Notes: a model not told the origin generated them from the letters alone. 64,000 nucleotides of DNA from an uncultured Chloroflexota bacterium (GCA_913045625.1 CAJWPE010000001.1:84068-148067); one strand, 5' to 3'; numbered from the stretch's first letter, positions 51,551 to 61,038 are shown. Numbers and translations are program-made.

Positions 51551-53755
51551 ATGGTAAAACAAAAAGATTGCACTATAGATTCAGGTTTATATTCAAAAAT
51601 TGAAGTTTATCTGAAAAATAAAGATATAAAGTTTATCGAAAAAGCTTATAACTTTGCTAAAGACGCTCATGAAGGTCAGTTGCGACTTTCTGGAGAGGAT
51701 TTTTTTGAGCATCCTAAACAGACAGCAATATTTTTAGCTGATCTAAAGTTAGATTCGAGCACGATAGCTGCAGCCTTACTTCATGACGTTGTAGAAGATT
51801 GCGATTGTGATTCTGAGGATATCGAAAGAATTTTTGGTCTTGATGTTAGTAGGTTGGTTGACGGAGTTACAAAATTATCTAGAAATGATGTGATTGGTGA
51901 TAGTGAATTTTTCCCAAATGCAAATTTCTTAGATGATAAACCTGAAGATATTGCTCAAGCCGAAACCCTAAGAAAAATGTTAATGGCTATGGCAGATGAT
52001 GTGAGGGTAGTGTTAATTAAATTGGCAGACCGCCTACATAACATGAGAACTATTTCTTATTTACCGCCAAATCGAAGATTAGCCATGTCTCGAGAAACAA
52101 TAGAAATCTACGCTCCTCTAGCGCATAGATTAGGAATTTGGGAAATTAAGTGGCTGTTAGAAGATTTATCTTTTCAACAAATAAATCCTCAAGAATATAA
52201 AAATATTTCCAAAAGATTAAATTCTAAACGACAAGTTAGAGAATCTTACGTGGAAAAAATAGTTTCTCAAATTGAAAATGAGCTGTCTAACCAGGATATT
52301 TCTTCTGAAGTTTATGGAAGACCTAAACACATTTATAGCATACATAAAAAAATCCAAAAATATTCTGAAATTAATAGAGAAGTAAGTGAAATACATGATT
52401 TATTTGCGGTAAGAATAATTGTTGATGAGATCAAAGATTGTTATGCGGCTCTTGGAGTGATACATACTAAGTACCACCCATTACCAAACCAATTTGATGA
52501 TTACATAGCTAATCCAAAAGATAATTTGTATCAATCATTACATACAGCTGTTTTAGGAGAAAATTCCTTACCTGTTGAGGTACAAATTCGGACTAAGGAC
52601 ATGCATGAGGTCGCTGAATATGGGGTTGCAGCTCATTGGTTGTATAAAGAGGGAGTAGAGTCAGATAAAGCATTTGAGGAGAAAATGACTTGGTTGCGTC
52701 AATTGCTTGATTGGCAGCGAGATGCTAGTGGAGCAGTAGATTTTGTTGAATCTTTTAAAACTGATATTTTTCAGAATCAAATATTTGTTTATACACCGAA
52801 TGAAGATGTTATTGAGTTACCAATAGGAGCAACATCCTTAGATTTTGCATATAGGATTCATACTGATGTTGGGCATGGGTGTGTGGGAGCAAAAGTGAAT
52901 GGCAAGTTAGTATCTTTAAATCATGAATTGAATAATGGAGATACTGTACAGATTATGACTAGCAAGACAATGAAAGGTCCAAGTCATGATTGGATTAATC
53001 CAAGTTTTGGGTATGTGAAAACTGCTTCTGCTAGGACAAAAATAAGGCATTGGTTTAATAGGCAAGAAAGACAAACGAATATTTCTAGAGGAAAAGAATT
53101 ATTTCAAAAATTGGGTCGATTGGATCTTGATGTAGAAGAACAAAAAGTTGCTAAACTATTGCGCTATAAAAATACTGAAGACTTGTTTGTATCATTAGGA
53201 GATGGTTCCTTAACTACAGAGAAAATTTTAAATAGATTGACGATCAGTGAAAAGAAGCCTACAAAATTAAATCATGTTGAAACTCCAAAAACTGGTCCAG
53301 CCTCCGGTATACAAGTTTTGGGTGTAGGGGATCTTTATACGAGTATTGCTAGGTGTTGTAATCCCATTATGGGCGACTCAATTGTAGGATTTATAACTAG
53401 AGGAAGAGGAGTTTCTGTTCACCGTCAAAATTGTTCCAATATTCTTTCAGAAGATGAATCTGAAAGATTAGTTACTGTAACTTGGGGAGAAACAAAAACT
53501 CTTAATCCTGTGCGTATTCAATTAAAATGTGAAGATCGTTTAGGTTTGCTTGGAGATGTAACTTCAATTATTTCAAATGAGAAAATAAATATTGCCAATA
53601 TTAATACAGAAGAGTACGATGATATGGTTTTTATTTCTCTGACTGTTTATACCAGTGGCATCGAGCAGCTTGATAGGCTATATACAAAGTTAGAAGCCGT
53701 GAGTGGAGTGTTGGGTGTAATCCGTCTGAGAAGTATTGAAAATAAGCGAGTATAG
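51551..53755 (+). CDS. rel: Bifunctional (p)ppGpp synthetase/hydrolase (Rel)
   Basis: A 734-residue Rel/SpoT enzyme of the stringent response. HD hydrolase domain (about 30-190) with HDVVEDC and KLADRLHNMRT; synthetase domain (about 235-370) with GRPKHIYSIHKK, LYQSLHTAV and EVQIRTKDMHEVAEYGVAAHW; TGS domain (about 410-470, VYTPNEDVIELP); C-terminal ACT domain (about 660-734, DRLGLLGDVTSI). Both catalytic halves look complete. The ATG at 51551 follows a weak GTGGGA; a GTG three codons before is possible. rpsT starts 14 bases after. Confidence 0.95.
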   Translation: MVKQKDCTIDSGLYSKIEVYLKNKDIKFIEKAYNFAKDAHEGQLRLSGEDFFEHPKQTAIFLADLKLDSSTIAAALLHDVVEDCDCDSEDIERIFGLDVSRLVDGVTKLSRNDVIGDSEFFPNANFLDDKPEDIAQAETLRKMLMAMADDVRVVLIKLADRLHNMRTISYLPPNRRLAMSRETIEIYAPLAHRLGIWEIKWLLEDLSFQQINPQEYKNISKRLNSKRQVRESYVEKIVSQIENELSNQDISSEVYGRPKHIYSIHKKIQKYSEINREVSEIHDLFAVRIIVDEIKDCYAALGVIHTKYHPLPNQFDDYIANPKDNLYQSLHTAVLGENSLPVEVQIRTKDMHEVAEYGVAAHWLYKEGVESDKAFEEKMTWLRQLLDWQRDASGAVDFVESFKTDIFQNQIFVYTPNEDVIELPIGATSLDFAYRIHTDVGHGCVGAKVNGKLVSLNHELNNGDTVQIMTSKTMKGPSHDWINPSFGYVKTASARTKIRHWFNRQERQTNISRGKELFQKLGRLDLDVEEQKVAKLLRYKNTEDLFVSLGDGSLTTEKILNRLTISEKKPTKLNHVETPKTGPASGIQVLGVGDLYTSIARCCNPIMGDSIVGFITRGRGVSVHRQNCSNILSEDESERLVTVTWGETKTLNPVRIQLKCEDRLGLLGDVTSIISNEKINIANINTEEYDDMVFISLTVYTSGIEQLDRLYTKLEAVSGVLGVIRLRSIENKRV

Positions 53756-53769
53756 GAGATTTATATACT

Positions 53770-54036
53770 GTGCCAAGTGCAAAAGCCCATAGGGTTAGTC
53801 TGAGAAAAAGAGAAAATAAATCGCCTTTAAAGTCAAAGGCTAGAAATCAAATCACTAAGGTTAGAAAGCTAATCAGTGATGGTGAGATTGATCAAGCTAA
53901 AGAAACAGCTAGTCAAGTTTATTCCTCATTGGATAGAGCTGCTCAAAGAGGTGCAATTCACCCTAAAAATGCCGCTCGAAGAAAATCTAGAATTATGAAA
54001 GCCATTCAAGATGTAGTTTCATCTTCAGGGGAGTAA
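53770..54036 (+). CDS. rpsT: 30S ribosomal protein S20
   Basis: An 88-residue basic helical protein that binds 16S rRNA. It begins PSAKAHRVSLRKRENKSPLK and has the S20 signature KNAARRKSRIMKAI near the end. The start is GTG, preceded by AGGAG. It sits between rel and rpsP, whereas rpsT usually stands alone, so it may be co-transcribed with either. Length matches the family. Confidence 0.93.
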   Translation: MPSAKAHRVSLRKRENKSPLKSKARNQITKVRKLISDGEIDQAKETASQVYSSLDRAAQRGAIHPKNAARRKSRIMKAIQDVVSSSGE

Positions 54037-54039
54037 GTT

Positions 54040-54306
54040 TTGTTAAGAATTCGATTAAAAAGAACAGGTTCAAGAAACCAACCTAGTTATAGAATAGTCG
54101 TAGCTGATCAACGTAAACCACGAGATGGTGCTTTTGTTGATCACCTAGGCCACTACAATCCTCGAATGGATCCTCCAGAGGTTGTAATTGATGCTGATAA
54201 AGCTAGAGAATGGATGCGATTAGGAGCTCAACCTACTGATGCAGTTCGTAGGATGATTGAGAAAGCTGAAGTTGTTACAGCTGAGCCCGAAACAGGCTCT
54301 GAGTAA
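54040..54306 (+). CDS. rpsP: 30S ribosomal protein S16
   Basis: An 88-residue protein. LRIRLKRTGSRNQPSYRIVV, DQRKPRDGAFVDHLGHYNPR and WMRLGAQPTDAVRRMIEKA are the S16 hallmarks. The start is TTG at 54040, with GGGGAG ending 8 bases before it. The C-terminus carries a short acidic tail (EPETGSE). It lies 3 bases after rpsT and 16 before khpA, the usual rpsP-khpA-rimM order. Confidence 0.95.
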   Translation: MLRIRLKRTGSRNQPSYRIVVADQRKPRDGAFVDHLGHYNPRMDPPEVVIDADKAREWMRLGAQPTDAVRRMIEKAEVVTAEPETGSE

Positions 54307-54322
54307 TATATCGAAGGTACTT

Positions 54323-54559
54323 ATGACAGATATGAAAGCTTTGATTGAGTATATAGCCCGGTCTATTGTTTCCCATCCCGATGACGTAATAGTTGAATGT
54401 GATGATTCATCAGATAAATTGTTATTTACTTTACAGGTGAACCCTGAGGATAAAGGAAGAATTATAGGCAGAAAAGGTGTGGTTGCCCAATCAATTCGTT
54501 CCCTATTACGAGTTGCTGCAGTTAAGGAAGGGGTCCACGCAGTTTTAGAAATTGAATAG
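54323..54559 (+). CDS. khpA: KH-domain RNA-binding protein KhpA
   Basis: A 78-residue single KH domain. KGRIIGRKGVVAQSIRSLL contains the GxxG loop (IGRKG) that holds RNA. It fits the KhpA/YlqC family found between rpsP and rimM. The ATG at 54323 follows GAAGG by 5 bases; an upstream in-frame start at 54257 lies inside rpsP and gives an atypical N-terminus. It likely acts with KhpB on small RNAs or cell-wall control in other bacteria. Confidence 0.92.
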   Translation: MTDMKALIEYIARSIVSHPDDVIVECDDSSDKLLFTLQVNPEDKGRIIGRKGVVAQSIRSLLRVAAVKEGVHAVLEIE

Positions 54560-54571
54560 TTAGAGTTCTAA

Positions 54572-55090
54572 ATGTCTGTAGATAATGTTCCAGACGGTCA
54601 CATTCTAGTCGGTGTTATCAGTGGAGTAAGAGGATTAAAAGGCGAATTAAAAATCCGTTCTTTCTCTGATGTGGATACACGATTTAATGTTGGAAATATA
54701 TTATTTGTTAATGGACAAAAATATCAGATCCATTCTCTTGCAAATTCATCTAAGGGAATCGTTATTAGACTTGTAGGCATTAATACTCGAGAACAAGCTG
54801 AAAGTTTCATTGGTCAAAAATTAACTATTCAGCATTCAGAATTCACTTTAGATTCGGGAATGTATTTTCACCATCAATTAATAGGAATGATTGTTTACGA
54901 TCTCCAAGATGATTTATTGGGTGAAATTGTGGAAATCATTGAAACTGGATCTACTGATGTATATGTAATTAAGTTAGAAGGTCAATCAGATATCCTAATT
55001 CCTGCTCTTTCTGAGTATATAAAAAATATAGATTCTTTACATTCTAAGATGATAATTAATTTAAATGACAGCCTAAATACTCGCATTTGA
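54572..55090 (+). CDS. rimM: Ribosome maturation factor RimM
   Basis: A 172-residue 16S rRNA processing factor that binds S19. The N-terminal barrel shows ILVGVISGVRGLKGELKIRS and the PRC-barrel half (about 95-170) has MYFHHQLIGMIVYD and VEIIETGSTDVYVIK, ending with ILIPALSEYIKNID. Length is normal. trmD, which usually follows, is absent; the next gene is rpsL behind its own promoter. Confidence 0.94.
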   Translation: MSVDNVPDGHILVGVISGVRGLKGELKIRSFSDVDTRFNVGNILFVNGQKYQIHSLANSSKGIVIRLVGINTREQAESFIGQKLTIQHSEFTLDSGMYFHHQLIGMIVYDLQDDLLGEIVEIIETGSTDVYVIKLEGQSDILIPALSEYIKNIDSLHSKMIINLNDSLNTRI

Positions 55091-55122
55091 TATTTTGCTT
55101 ATATTTTAATTATCAGTAATCG

Positions 55123-55151
55123 TTGACAGTCAATGTGGTCAAGACTATAAT
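55123..55151 (+). promoter_or_regulatory. Consensus sigma-70 promoter of the ribosomal protein operon
   Basis: TTGACA (55123-55128) and TATAAT (55146-55151) are both perfect and stand exactly 17 bases apart. The transcription start should be near 55158. This is the best promoter in the window and drives rpsL and the genes behind it. Confidence 0.92.
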
Positions 55152-55162
55152 TTTTCCTTGTC

Positions 55163-55189
55163 GCCCCTAAAAATGGGGCTTATTTTTTC
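55163..55189 (+). terminator. Leader hairpin with T-run before rpsL
   Basis: GCCCC (55163-55167) and GGGGC (55175-55179) close a 7-base AT loop, followed by TTATTTTTT. It starts only about five bases after the predicted transcription start and 38 bases before the rpsL start codon. It has the form of an intrinsic terminator, so it may attenuate the operon, or act as a 5-prime stability hairpin. Confidence 0.7.
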
Positions 55190-55216
55190 TGTCTAAAAAT
55201 TTATTTAAGGAACAAT

Positions 55217-55627
55217 ATGCCTACAGTAAATCAGTTAATAAGAAAGAAGAGAAAAAAGAAATTTAGGAAGAATACTGCTCCTGCCTTAGATCTTTCTTGG
55301 AATACTTTGAAAAACAAAGGTACAAGAGGTGCTGGTTCTCCTCATAAAAGAGGAGTATGTGTGCAAGTTCGTACGCAAACTCCAAAGAAACCAAATTCTG
55401 CATTACGGAAAGTTGCCAGAGTAAGGTTGACGAATGGAATGGAAGTAACTGCTTATATTCCTGGTGAAGGCCATAACTTACAAGAACACTCTTCAGTTTT
55501 AATAAGAGGTGGGAAAGTAAGAGACCTTCCGGGTGTTAGGTATCACGTTGTCAGAGGAGTTTTAGATACAGCTGGTGTGCAAGATAGAAAACGAAGCAGA
55601 AGTAAATATGGAACTAGGAACGAATAA
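55217..55627 (+). CDS. rpsL: 30S ribosomal protein S12
   Basis: A 136-residue decoding-centre protein. [17 protein letters not shown] and [17 protein letters not shown] are the two conserved loops. The streptomycin-linked Lys of the first loop is kept (Lys57/58), but the second loop has Arg102 where most bacteria have the Lys called K87/K88. AAGGA lies 7 bases before the ATG. The stop overlaps the rpsG start by one base. It opens the str operon. Confidence 0.97.
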   Translation: MPTVNQLIRKKRKKKFRKNTAPALDLSWNTLKNKGTRGAGSPHKRGVCVQVRTQTPKKPNSALRKVARVRLTNGMEVTAYIPGEGHNLQEHSSVLIRGGKVRDLPGVRYHVVRGVLDTAGVQDRKRSRSKYGTRNE

Positions 55628-56097
55628 TGGCTAGACGAAGAAGAGCTGAAGTAAGAAAAATTCTCCCAGATCCACAGCACAACAGTGTGGATTTAGCTAA
55701 GTTTATTAATAACGTTATGTTAGATGGGAAGAAAACTACTGCTCAAAGAATAGTTTATGAAGCCTTAGAAAGAGCTGAAAAAGATAGTGGAAGATCTGGA
55801 TTTGAAGTTTTTGAGCAAGCTATTAAGAATGCAACACCTATGATTGAAGTTAGATCTCGAAGAGTAGGTGGAGCCAACTATCAAGTACCTTCTGAAGTTA
55901 GACCTGAAAGGCGTTTAGCTTTAGCTATGAGATGGATAGTCACTGGTGCAAGAGCTAGAACTGGAAGAGGTATGCCTGAAAAATTATCTGCAGAACTTCT
56001 TGATGCTTCTCGAAATCAAGGAGCAGCAGTTAGACGAAAAGAAGAAGTATTTAGAATGGCAGAAGCAAATAGAGCTTTTGCACACTATCGTTGGTAG
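55627..56097 (+). CDS. rpsG: 30S ribosomal protein S7
   Basis: A 156-residue protein that nucleates the 30S head. It begins ARRRRAEVRKILPDPQHNS and has NATPMIEVRSRRVGGANYQV and RPERRLALAMRWIVTGAR, the family landmarks; FAHYRW ends it. It shares one base with the rpsL stop (TAATG). fusA follows after 28 bases with its own ribosome site. Confidence 0.97.
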   Translation: MARRRRAEVRKILPDPQHNSVDLAKFINNVMLDGKKTTAQRIVYEALERAEKDSGRSGFEVFEQAIKNATPMIEVRSRRVGGANYQVPSEVRPERRLALAMRWIVTGARARTGRGMPEKLSAELLDASRNQGAAVRRKEEVFRMAEANRAFAHYRW

Positions 56098-56125
56098 ATT
56101 AGTAGAAAATAGGAAAAATAGTTTA

Positions 56126-58180
56126 ATGCCCAAGACGTCACTAAAACAAACAAGAAATATTGGTTTTATTGCTCATATTGATGCAGGAAAAACTACTGTC
56201 TCTGAGAGGGTTTTATATTTTTCTGGAAGAATTCACAAATTAGGTAGTGTTGATGATGGGAATACTGCTACAGATTGGATGGAACAAGAAAAAGAAAGAG
56301 GAATTACTATAGTTTCTGCAGCTACAGCAACTTCATGGAAAGAATGGGATTTAAATATTATTGATACTCCTGGGCACGTAGATTTTACTGCAGAAGTTGA
56401 GAGAAGTTTGCGAGTACTTGATGGAGGTGTAGTTGTTTTTGATTCAGTAGCTGGTGTTCAGCCTCAATCTGAGACAGTTTGGAGACAAGCAACCAAATAT
56501 GGTGTACCTAGAATATGTTTCATAAATAAAATGGACAAAGTAGGTGGTGATTATTACAAAGCTATAGATACTATTATTGATAGATTGAAGGCTAATCCCA
56601 TTCCAATTCAAATTCCAATGGGTAGCGAAGATAAATTTTATGGCGTCATTGATTTAGTAGAAGGCAAATCATTTACCTTCGATTCAGAAGGTACTATGAC
56701 TGAAGGTGGAGTGCCTGATGAGTTTTCCGAAGAATTTGAATTACGCCGTGCCGAAATGATTGAAAAATTTGCTGAACAAGATGATGAAATTTTAGAAAAG
56801 TTTTTGAATGAGGAAGAAATTTCAGTAGAAGCACTACAAAAGTCTATTAGGACTTCTACAATTAACAATAAAGTTGTTCCTGTTTTATGTGGCACAGCTT
56901 TAAAGAATAAATGTGTTCAGCCTTTACTTGATGCTATTGGTGCATATTTGCCCTCCCCTCTTGATGTTCCTGCTGTTGAAGGAACTAAACCGGGAACTGA
57001 TGATTCATTACTGAGAGCTGCTAGTAATGAGGAACCATTTTCGGCACTTGCATTTAAAACTGTTACAGACCCTTATATAGGTAGACTGGTTTATTTTAGA
57101 GTTTATTCAGGATCTGCTAAGTCGGGTTCTAGTGTGTTGAACACTGTAACTGGAGACAGGGAAAGGTTAGGAAGAATTGTTAAAATGCATGCTGATCAAC
57201 GTGAAGATGTTGAAGAAGTATTTGCTGGTGAGATTGCTGCTGCAATTGGATTGAAAGATACTTCCACTGGTGAAACTATTTGTTCAATCGATGACCCTAT
57301 TTTATTAGAAAAAATAGAATTTCCTGATCCTGTAGTATCTGTTTCAGTAGAGCCAAAATCTAGGGTTGATCAAGACAAATTGGGTGAAGCGCTTTCTAAG
57401 CTATCTGACGAAGATCCTACTTTTACCATCAAGTATGACGAAGAAACTGGTCAAACTGTGATGTCTGGTATGGGTGAATTACACTTAGAAATTTTGGTAG
57501 ATCGTATGAAAAGAGAATTCCAAGTTGAGGCTAACGTTGGTAGGCCTAGAGTGGCATTTAGGGAAACAATTAGGAAAAATACTGAGGCTGAAGGAAAATT
57601 TGTTCGTCAGTCTGGTGGTCATGGACAATATGGTCACGTAATCATTGAGATGGAACCTTTGGAAAAAGGTTCTGGGGTTATGTTTGATAATGCAATAAAA
57701 GGTGGGGCTATTCCTACAGAATTTATTTCTTCTGTTGAAGATGGTGTAAGAAAATCATTAACTACTGGACCTAAATCAGGATTCCCTGTAATCGATCTTT
57801 TGGTACGACTGGTAGATGGTAGTTATCATGATGTTGACTCTTCAAAAGTTTCATTTGAAATTGCTGGATCTATGGCTGCAAAGAATGGTGTCACAAAGGC
57901 GGGTCCCTATGTATTGGAACCTGTTATGAACTTAGAAGTGGTTACTCCTGAAAGTTATTTGGGAGATATTATTGGGGATCTTGGGCGACGTAGAGCTGTT
58001 ATGAGTGGCGTTGATGCACAAGGAGATACCCAGGTAGTCAAGGCTACATTGCCTTTGGCAGAAAGTTTTGGTTATGCGGATGACCTTAGATCTTTGACTC
58101 AAGGAAGAGCAGGTTATTCAATGGAATTTGGAGAGTATTTAGAAGCTCCTGATTCTGTAGTTGAGTCTCAATCAGTATAA
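56126..58180 (+). CDS. fusA: Elongation factor G
   Basis: A 684-residue translocase GTPase. The G motifs are AHIDAGKTT, DTPGHVDF and NKMDK; domains II to V follow, with GMGELHLEILVDRMKREF in domain III and GQYGHV in domain IV. The ATG at 56126 follows AGGAAAA; longer frames that begin inside rpsG are not credible. rpsJ follows after 14 bases and tuf, often placed here, is missing. Confidence 0.96.
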   Translation: MPKTSLKQTRNIGFIAHIDAGKTTVSERVLYFSGRIHKLGSVDDGNTATDWMEQEKERGITIVSAATATSWKEWDLNIIDTPGHVDFTAEVERSLRVLDGGVVVFDSVAGVQPQSETVWRQATKYGVPRICFINKMDKVGGDYYKAIDTIIDRLKANPIPIQIPMGSEDKFYGVIDLVEGKSFTFDSEGTMTEGGVPDEFSEEFELRRAEMIEKFAEQDDEILEKFLNEEEISVEALQKSIRTSTINNKVVPVLCGTALKNKCVQPLLDAIGAYLPSPLDVPAVEGTKPGTDDSLLRAASNEEPFSALAFKTVTDPYIGRLVYFRVYSGSAKSGSSVLNTVTGDRERLGRIVKMHADQREDVEEVFAGEIAAAIGLKDTSTGETICSIDDPILLEKIEFPDPVVSVSVEPKSRVDQDKLGEALSKLSDEDPTFTIKYDEETGQTVMSGMGELHLEILVDRMKREFQVEANVGRPRVAFRETIRKNTEAEGKFVRQSGGHGQYGHVIIEMEPLEKGSGVMFDNAIKGGAIPTEFISSVEDGVRKSLTTGPKSGFPVIDLLVRLVDGSYHDVDSSKVSFEIAGSMAAKNGVTKAGPYVLEPVMNLEVVTPESYLGDIIGDLGRRRAVMSGVDAQGDTQVVKATLPLAESFGYADDLRSLTQGRAGYSMEFGEYLEAPDSVVESQSV

Positions 58181-58194
58181 ATAAAGAGTAAAAA

Positions 58195-58509
58195 ATGGTT
58201 CAAAACGCACAAAAAATTAGAGTAATATTAAAAGCATTTGATCATAGGATTCTTGATCAGTCAGCTGGCCAGATTGTTCAGACAGCCGAACGAACTGGTG
58301 CTAGAGTTGCTGGACCGGTTCCGTTGCCTACTGCTATCAAAAGATTTTGTGTTTTGAGAGCTCCTCACATTGATAAAGATTCTAGAGAGCATTTTGAGAT
58401 TAGGACTCATAATAGGTTGATTGATATACACAGTCCTACTTCGAAAACTATAGATTCGCTTACCAATTTAGATATGCCTGCTGGCGTAGATATTTCAATC
58501 AAGTTATAA
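58195..58509 (+). CDS. rpsJ: 30S ribosomal protein S10
   Basis: A 104-residue protein that also takes part in Nus antitermination. [32 protein letters not shown] and [15 protein letters not shown] are its conserved parts. It follows fusA by 14 bases and starts the S10 part of the fused operon. Length is normal. Confidence 0.97.
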   Translation: MVQNAQKIRVILKAFDHRILDQSAGQIVQTAERTGARVAGPVPLPTAIKRFCVLRAPHIDKDSREHFEIRTHNRLIDIHSPTSKTIDSLTNLDMPAGVDISIKL

Positions 58510-58519
58510 GGGTTTTATT

Positions 58520-59143
58520 GTGTCAGTTAAGGGATTAATAGGAAAAGTAATTGGAGGTACTCAGTACTTCTATGAAGATGGAACTGCTGAGGCAGTTACA
58601 GTGATTCAAGTTGGTCCATGTTTTGTAACTCAAATTAAGAATGATGAGATCGATGGATATCAAAGTGTTCAGTTAGGTTATGAAACTGTTAAAAAAGTTA
58701 ATAAGCCATCTGTGGGGCACTTCAATAAATCAGGTGATTTATTTTTTAGATACTTACGAGAATTTAAAGCGGATGACTACTCAGGCATTTCTTTGGGAGA
58801 CCAATTTGATGTCAGTATTTTTGAGGAAGGCGAGAAAGTCCATGTGACAGGGACTTCTAAAGGTAAGGGTTTTCAAGGTGGAGTGAAACGATATAACTTC
58901 AGAGGTGGTCCTAAAACTCATGGGCAATCTGATAGGCACAGGGCTCCTGGTTCTATCGGTGCAGGTTCTACACCTGGAAGAGTTATTAAAGGAATGAGAA
59001 TGGCGGGTCGAATGGGCGGAGATCAAGTTACTGTTAAAAATCTAAAAGTTGTAAATGTTGATGTTGAAAATAATAGATTGTTAGTTAAAGGTGCAGTACC
59101 GGGTAGGTATGAATCTTTAATATTGATTAAAAAGAGTTCGTAG
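58520..59143 (+). CDS. rplC: 50S ribosomal protein L3
   Basis: A 207-residue protein. VTGTSKGKGFQGGVKRYNF, GGPKTHGQSDRHRAPGSIG and MAGRMGGDQVTVKNLKV mark the L3 loop that reaches the peptidyl-transferase centre. The start is GTG at 58520, with AAGGG 8 bases upstream. It lies 10 bases after rpsJ and 6 before rplD. Confidence 0.97.
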   Translation: MSVKGLIGKVIGGTQYFYEDGTAEAVTVIQVGPCFVTQIKNDEIDGYQSVQLGYETVKKVNKPSVGHFNKSGDLFFRYLREFKADDYSGISLGDQFDVSIFEEGEKVHVTGTSKGKGFQGGVKRYNFRGGPKTHGQSDRHRAPGSIGAGSTPGRVIKGMRMAGRMGGDQVTVKNLKVVNVDVENNRLLVKGAVPGRYESLILIKKSS

Positions 59144-59149
59144 GTAGAA

Positions 59150-59908
59150 ATGAAATTACAAGTTACAGATATAAAAGGTATAAGTACTGGAAACATTGAT
59201 GTTCGTGAGGATGTTTTTAGCGTCCCTGCTAAAACTGCTTTGGTTCACCAAGTAGTTGTCGGATATTTATCTAATAAAAGACAGGGAACTGCAAAAACAA
59301 AAACTCGTTCTGAGGTGTCTGGAGGTGGTGCTAAACCTCGTCCACAAAAAGGTTCTGGAAGGTCTAGGCAAGGTTCAATTCGTTCGCCTATTTGGGTAGG
59401 TGGAGGAAGAGCTTTTGGGCCATCTCCAAGAAGTTTTAGAAAAAACACTCCTAAGAAAATGAGACGTTTGGCGATGTTGTCTGTTTTGTCTGACAAGGCT
59501 CGTCAAGGTAATCTTTTGTTGGTAGACAATTTTGATATTCAAAACTCAAAAACCAAGTCAGTGGTTAACTTACTTGGAGCACTTTCTGTTAACGGGTCCT
59601 CTTTGTTAGTAACTGATGGAGTGAATTCTGATTTGGTTAGATCTGCACAGAATATAGATTCTGTAAAAACATTACCCGTACAACTTCTGAATGCTTTAGA
59701 TCTTATGAACAAAAAATGGATAGTTATGAGTGTTGATGCAGTACGGAAAGTTGAAGAGATTTGGGGCGGTGTTTATAAGGGTGAAAATATATTTTCAAAC
59801 ATTGAGTCTACTGATGTAGTGTCAGATTTAGAGGCTGTGGGGAGTGATTCAGTTTCTGAAATGGATGAAATTAGATCCGCAGTAGAGGAGATTATTTCTA
59901 ATGAGTAA
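59150..59908 (+). CDS. rplD: 50S ribosomal protein L4 with acidic C-terminal extension
   Basis: A 252-residue protein; most L4 have about 205. The core is normal: ALVHQVVVGYLSNKRQGTAK, the extended loop GSGRSRQGSIRSPIWVGGG that lines the exit tunnel, and MRRLAMLSVLSDKA. After about residue 205 it carries a tail rich in Asp, Glu and Ser (ESTDVVSDLEAVGSDSVSEM). Its end overlaps the rplW start by 8 bases. Confidence 0.96.
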   Translation: MKLQVTDIKGISTGNIDVREDVFSVPAKTALVHQVVVGYLSNKRQGTAKTKTRSEVSGGGAKPRPQKGSGRSRQGSIRSPIWVGGGRAFGPSPRSFRKNTPKKMRRLAMLSVLSDKARQGNLLLVDNFDIQNSKTKSVVNLLGALSVNGSSLLVTDGVNSDLVRSAQNIDSVKTLPVQLLNALDLMNKKWIVMSVDAVRKVEEIWGGVYKGENIFSNIESTDVVSDLEAVGSDSVSEMDEIRSAVEEIISNE

Positions 59909-60194
59909 AGGGCATAAATTTACTATTTTGAGAAGACCTCTCGTTACAGAGAAATCTACCTTATTGCAAGAGCAAAATCGTTATTCCTTTGAGGTTTCCC
60001 AGCAAGCTACAAAATTGGAAATTAAAGAAGCTGTTCAAGATGCCTTTAATGTAAAGGTAACGAAAGTGAATACTATGACGGTTCAAGGAAAGAGAAAGAG
60101 ATTTGGGCCTAAATTTTCTCAAAAGAAAACTTGGAAAAAAGCTATAGTAACTGTTTCACAAGGTGATTCAATTACTATTTTTGAGGGAGTGTAG
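59901..60194 (+). CDS. rplW: 50S ribosomal protein L23
   Basis: A 97-residue protein at the tunnel exit, where SRP and trigger factor dock. [20 protein letters not shown] and [20 protein letters not shown] are the family landmarks. It overlaps rplD by 8 bases and ends one base before the rplB start. Length is normal. Confidence 0.96.
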   Translation: MSKGHKFTILRRPLVTEKSTLLQEQNRYSFEVSQQATKLEIKEAVQDAFNVKVTKVNTMTVQGKRKRFGPKFSQKKTWKKAIVTVSQGDSITIFEGV

Positions 60195-60195
60195 T

Positions 60196-61029
60196 ATGCC
60201 ATTAAAAAGCAGAAAACCTTTAACCCCAGGACAAAGAGGGTTAATTTTACAAACTACTGATGATATTACTTCTAGTAAACCAAAAAAATCTCTCCTGAAA
60301 CCAATTAAAAAAACTGGTGGCCGGAACTCACAAGGTAAAGTTACTGTACGACACAGAGGTGGTGGTCATAAAAGAAGGTTTAGGGTAATTGATTTCAAAA
60401 GAGATAATTTTGGGGTTCCAGGAACAGTTCATAGTATTGAGTATGACCCTAATAGATCATCAAGAATTGCTTTGATAAAATTTGCTGATGGTGACTGGAG
60501 ATACATTTTAGCTCCAAATCAACTAAGAGTTGATGACTCAGTTATGTCTGGAGAGGGATCTGATTTTAAGCCTGGTAACGCATTACCGTTAGAAAAGATT
60601 CCATCTGGAACTATAGTTCATAACATTGAATTACAAGTTGGGCGTGGCGGTCAAATTGTTAGAAGTGCAGGAGCCTCTGCGCAAGTTTTAGCAAAAGAGG
60701 GTAAATATACCTTATTACGATTACCATCAGGTGAAATGAGAAATATTTTAAGCACATGCATGGCTACTATTGGTCAGTTAAGTGCAGTTGATACCAAAAA
60801 TGTGAAACTAGGAAAAGCTGGTAGGAAGAGACATTTAGGTAGAAGGCCTGAAGTTAGAGGAGTTGCAATGGCTCCTAATGCCCACCCTCACGGTGGAGGT
60901 GAAGGTCGATCTCCAATTGGTATGCCAGGTCCAAAAACTCCTTGGGGTAAACCTGCTTTGGGATTGAGGACTAGAAAGAAAAATAAACCTTCTAACAAAT
61001 TTATTGTTAGAAGAAGATACAACAAGTAG
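60196..61029 (+). CDS. rplB: 50S ribosomal protein L2
   Basis: A 277-residue protein near the peptidyl-transferase centre. [20 protein letters not shown] and [20 protein letters not shown] (with the important His) are clear. The ATG at 60196 follows GAGGGAG; upstream in-frame starts lie in rplW. Its length and C-terminus RRRYNK are normal. rpsS follows after 9 bases. Confidence 0.97.
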   Translation: MPLKSRKPLTPGQRGLILQTTDDITSSKPKKSLLKPIKKTGGRNSQGKVTVRHRGGGHKRRFRVIDFKRDNFGVPGTVHSIEYDPNRSSRIALIKFADGDWRYILAPNQLRVDDSVMSGEGSDFKPGNALPLEKIPSGTIVHNIELQVGRGGQIVRSAGASAQVLAKEGKYTLLRLPSGEMRNILSTCMATIGQLSAVDTKNVKLGKAGRKRHLGRRPEVRGVAMAPNAHPHGGGEGRSPIGMPGPKTPWGKPALGLRTRKKNKPSNKFIVRRRYNK

Positions 61030-61038
61030 AGGAAAAAA

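Noticed and set aside
54257-54322. Longer N-terminus for KhpA starting inside rpsP
   Set aside because: The added residues do not fit the family, and a good GAAGG site stands before the ATG at 54323.
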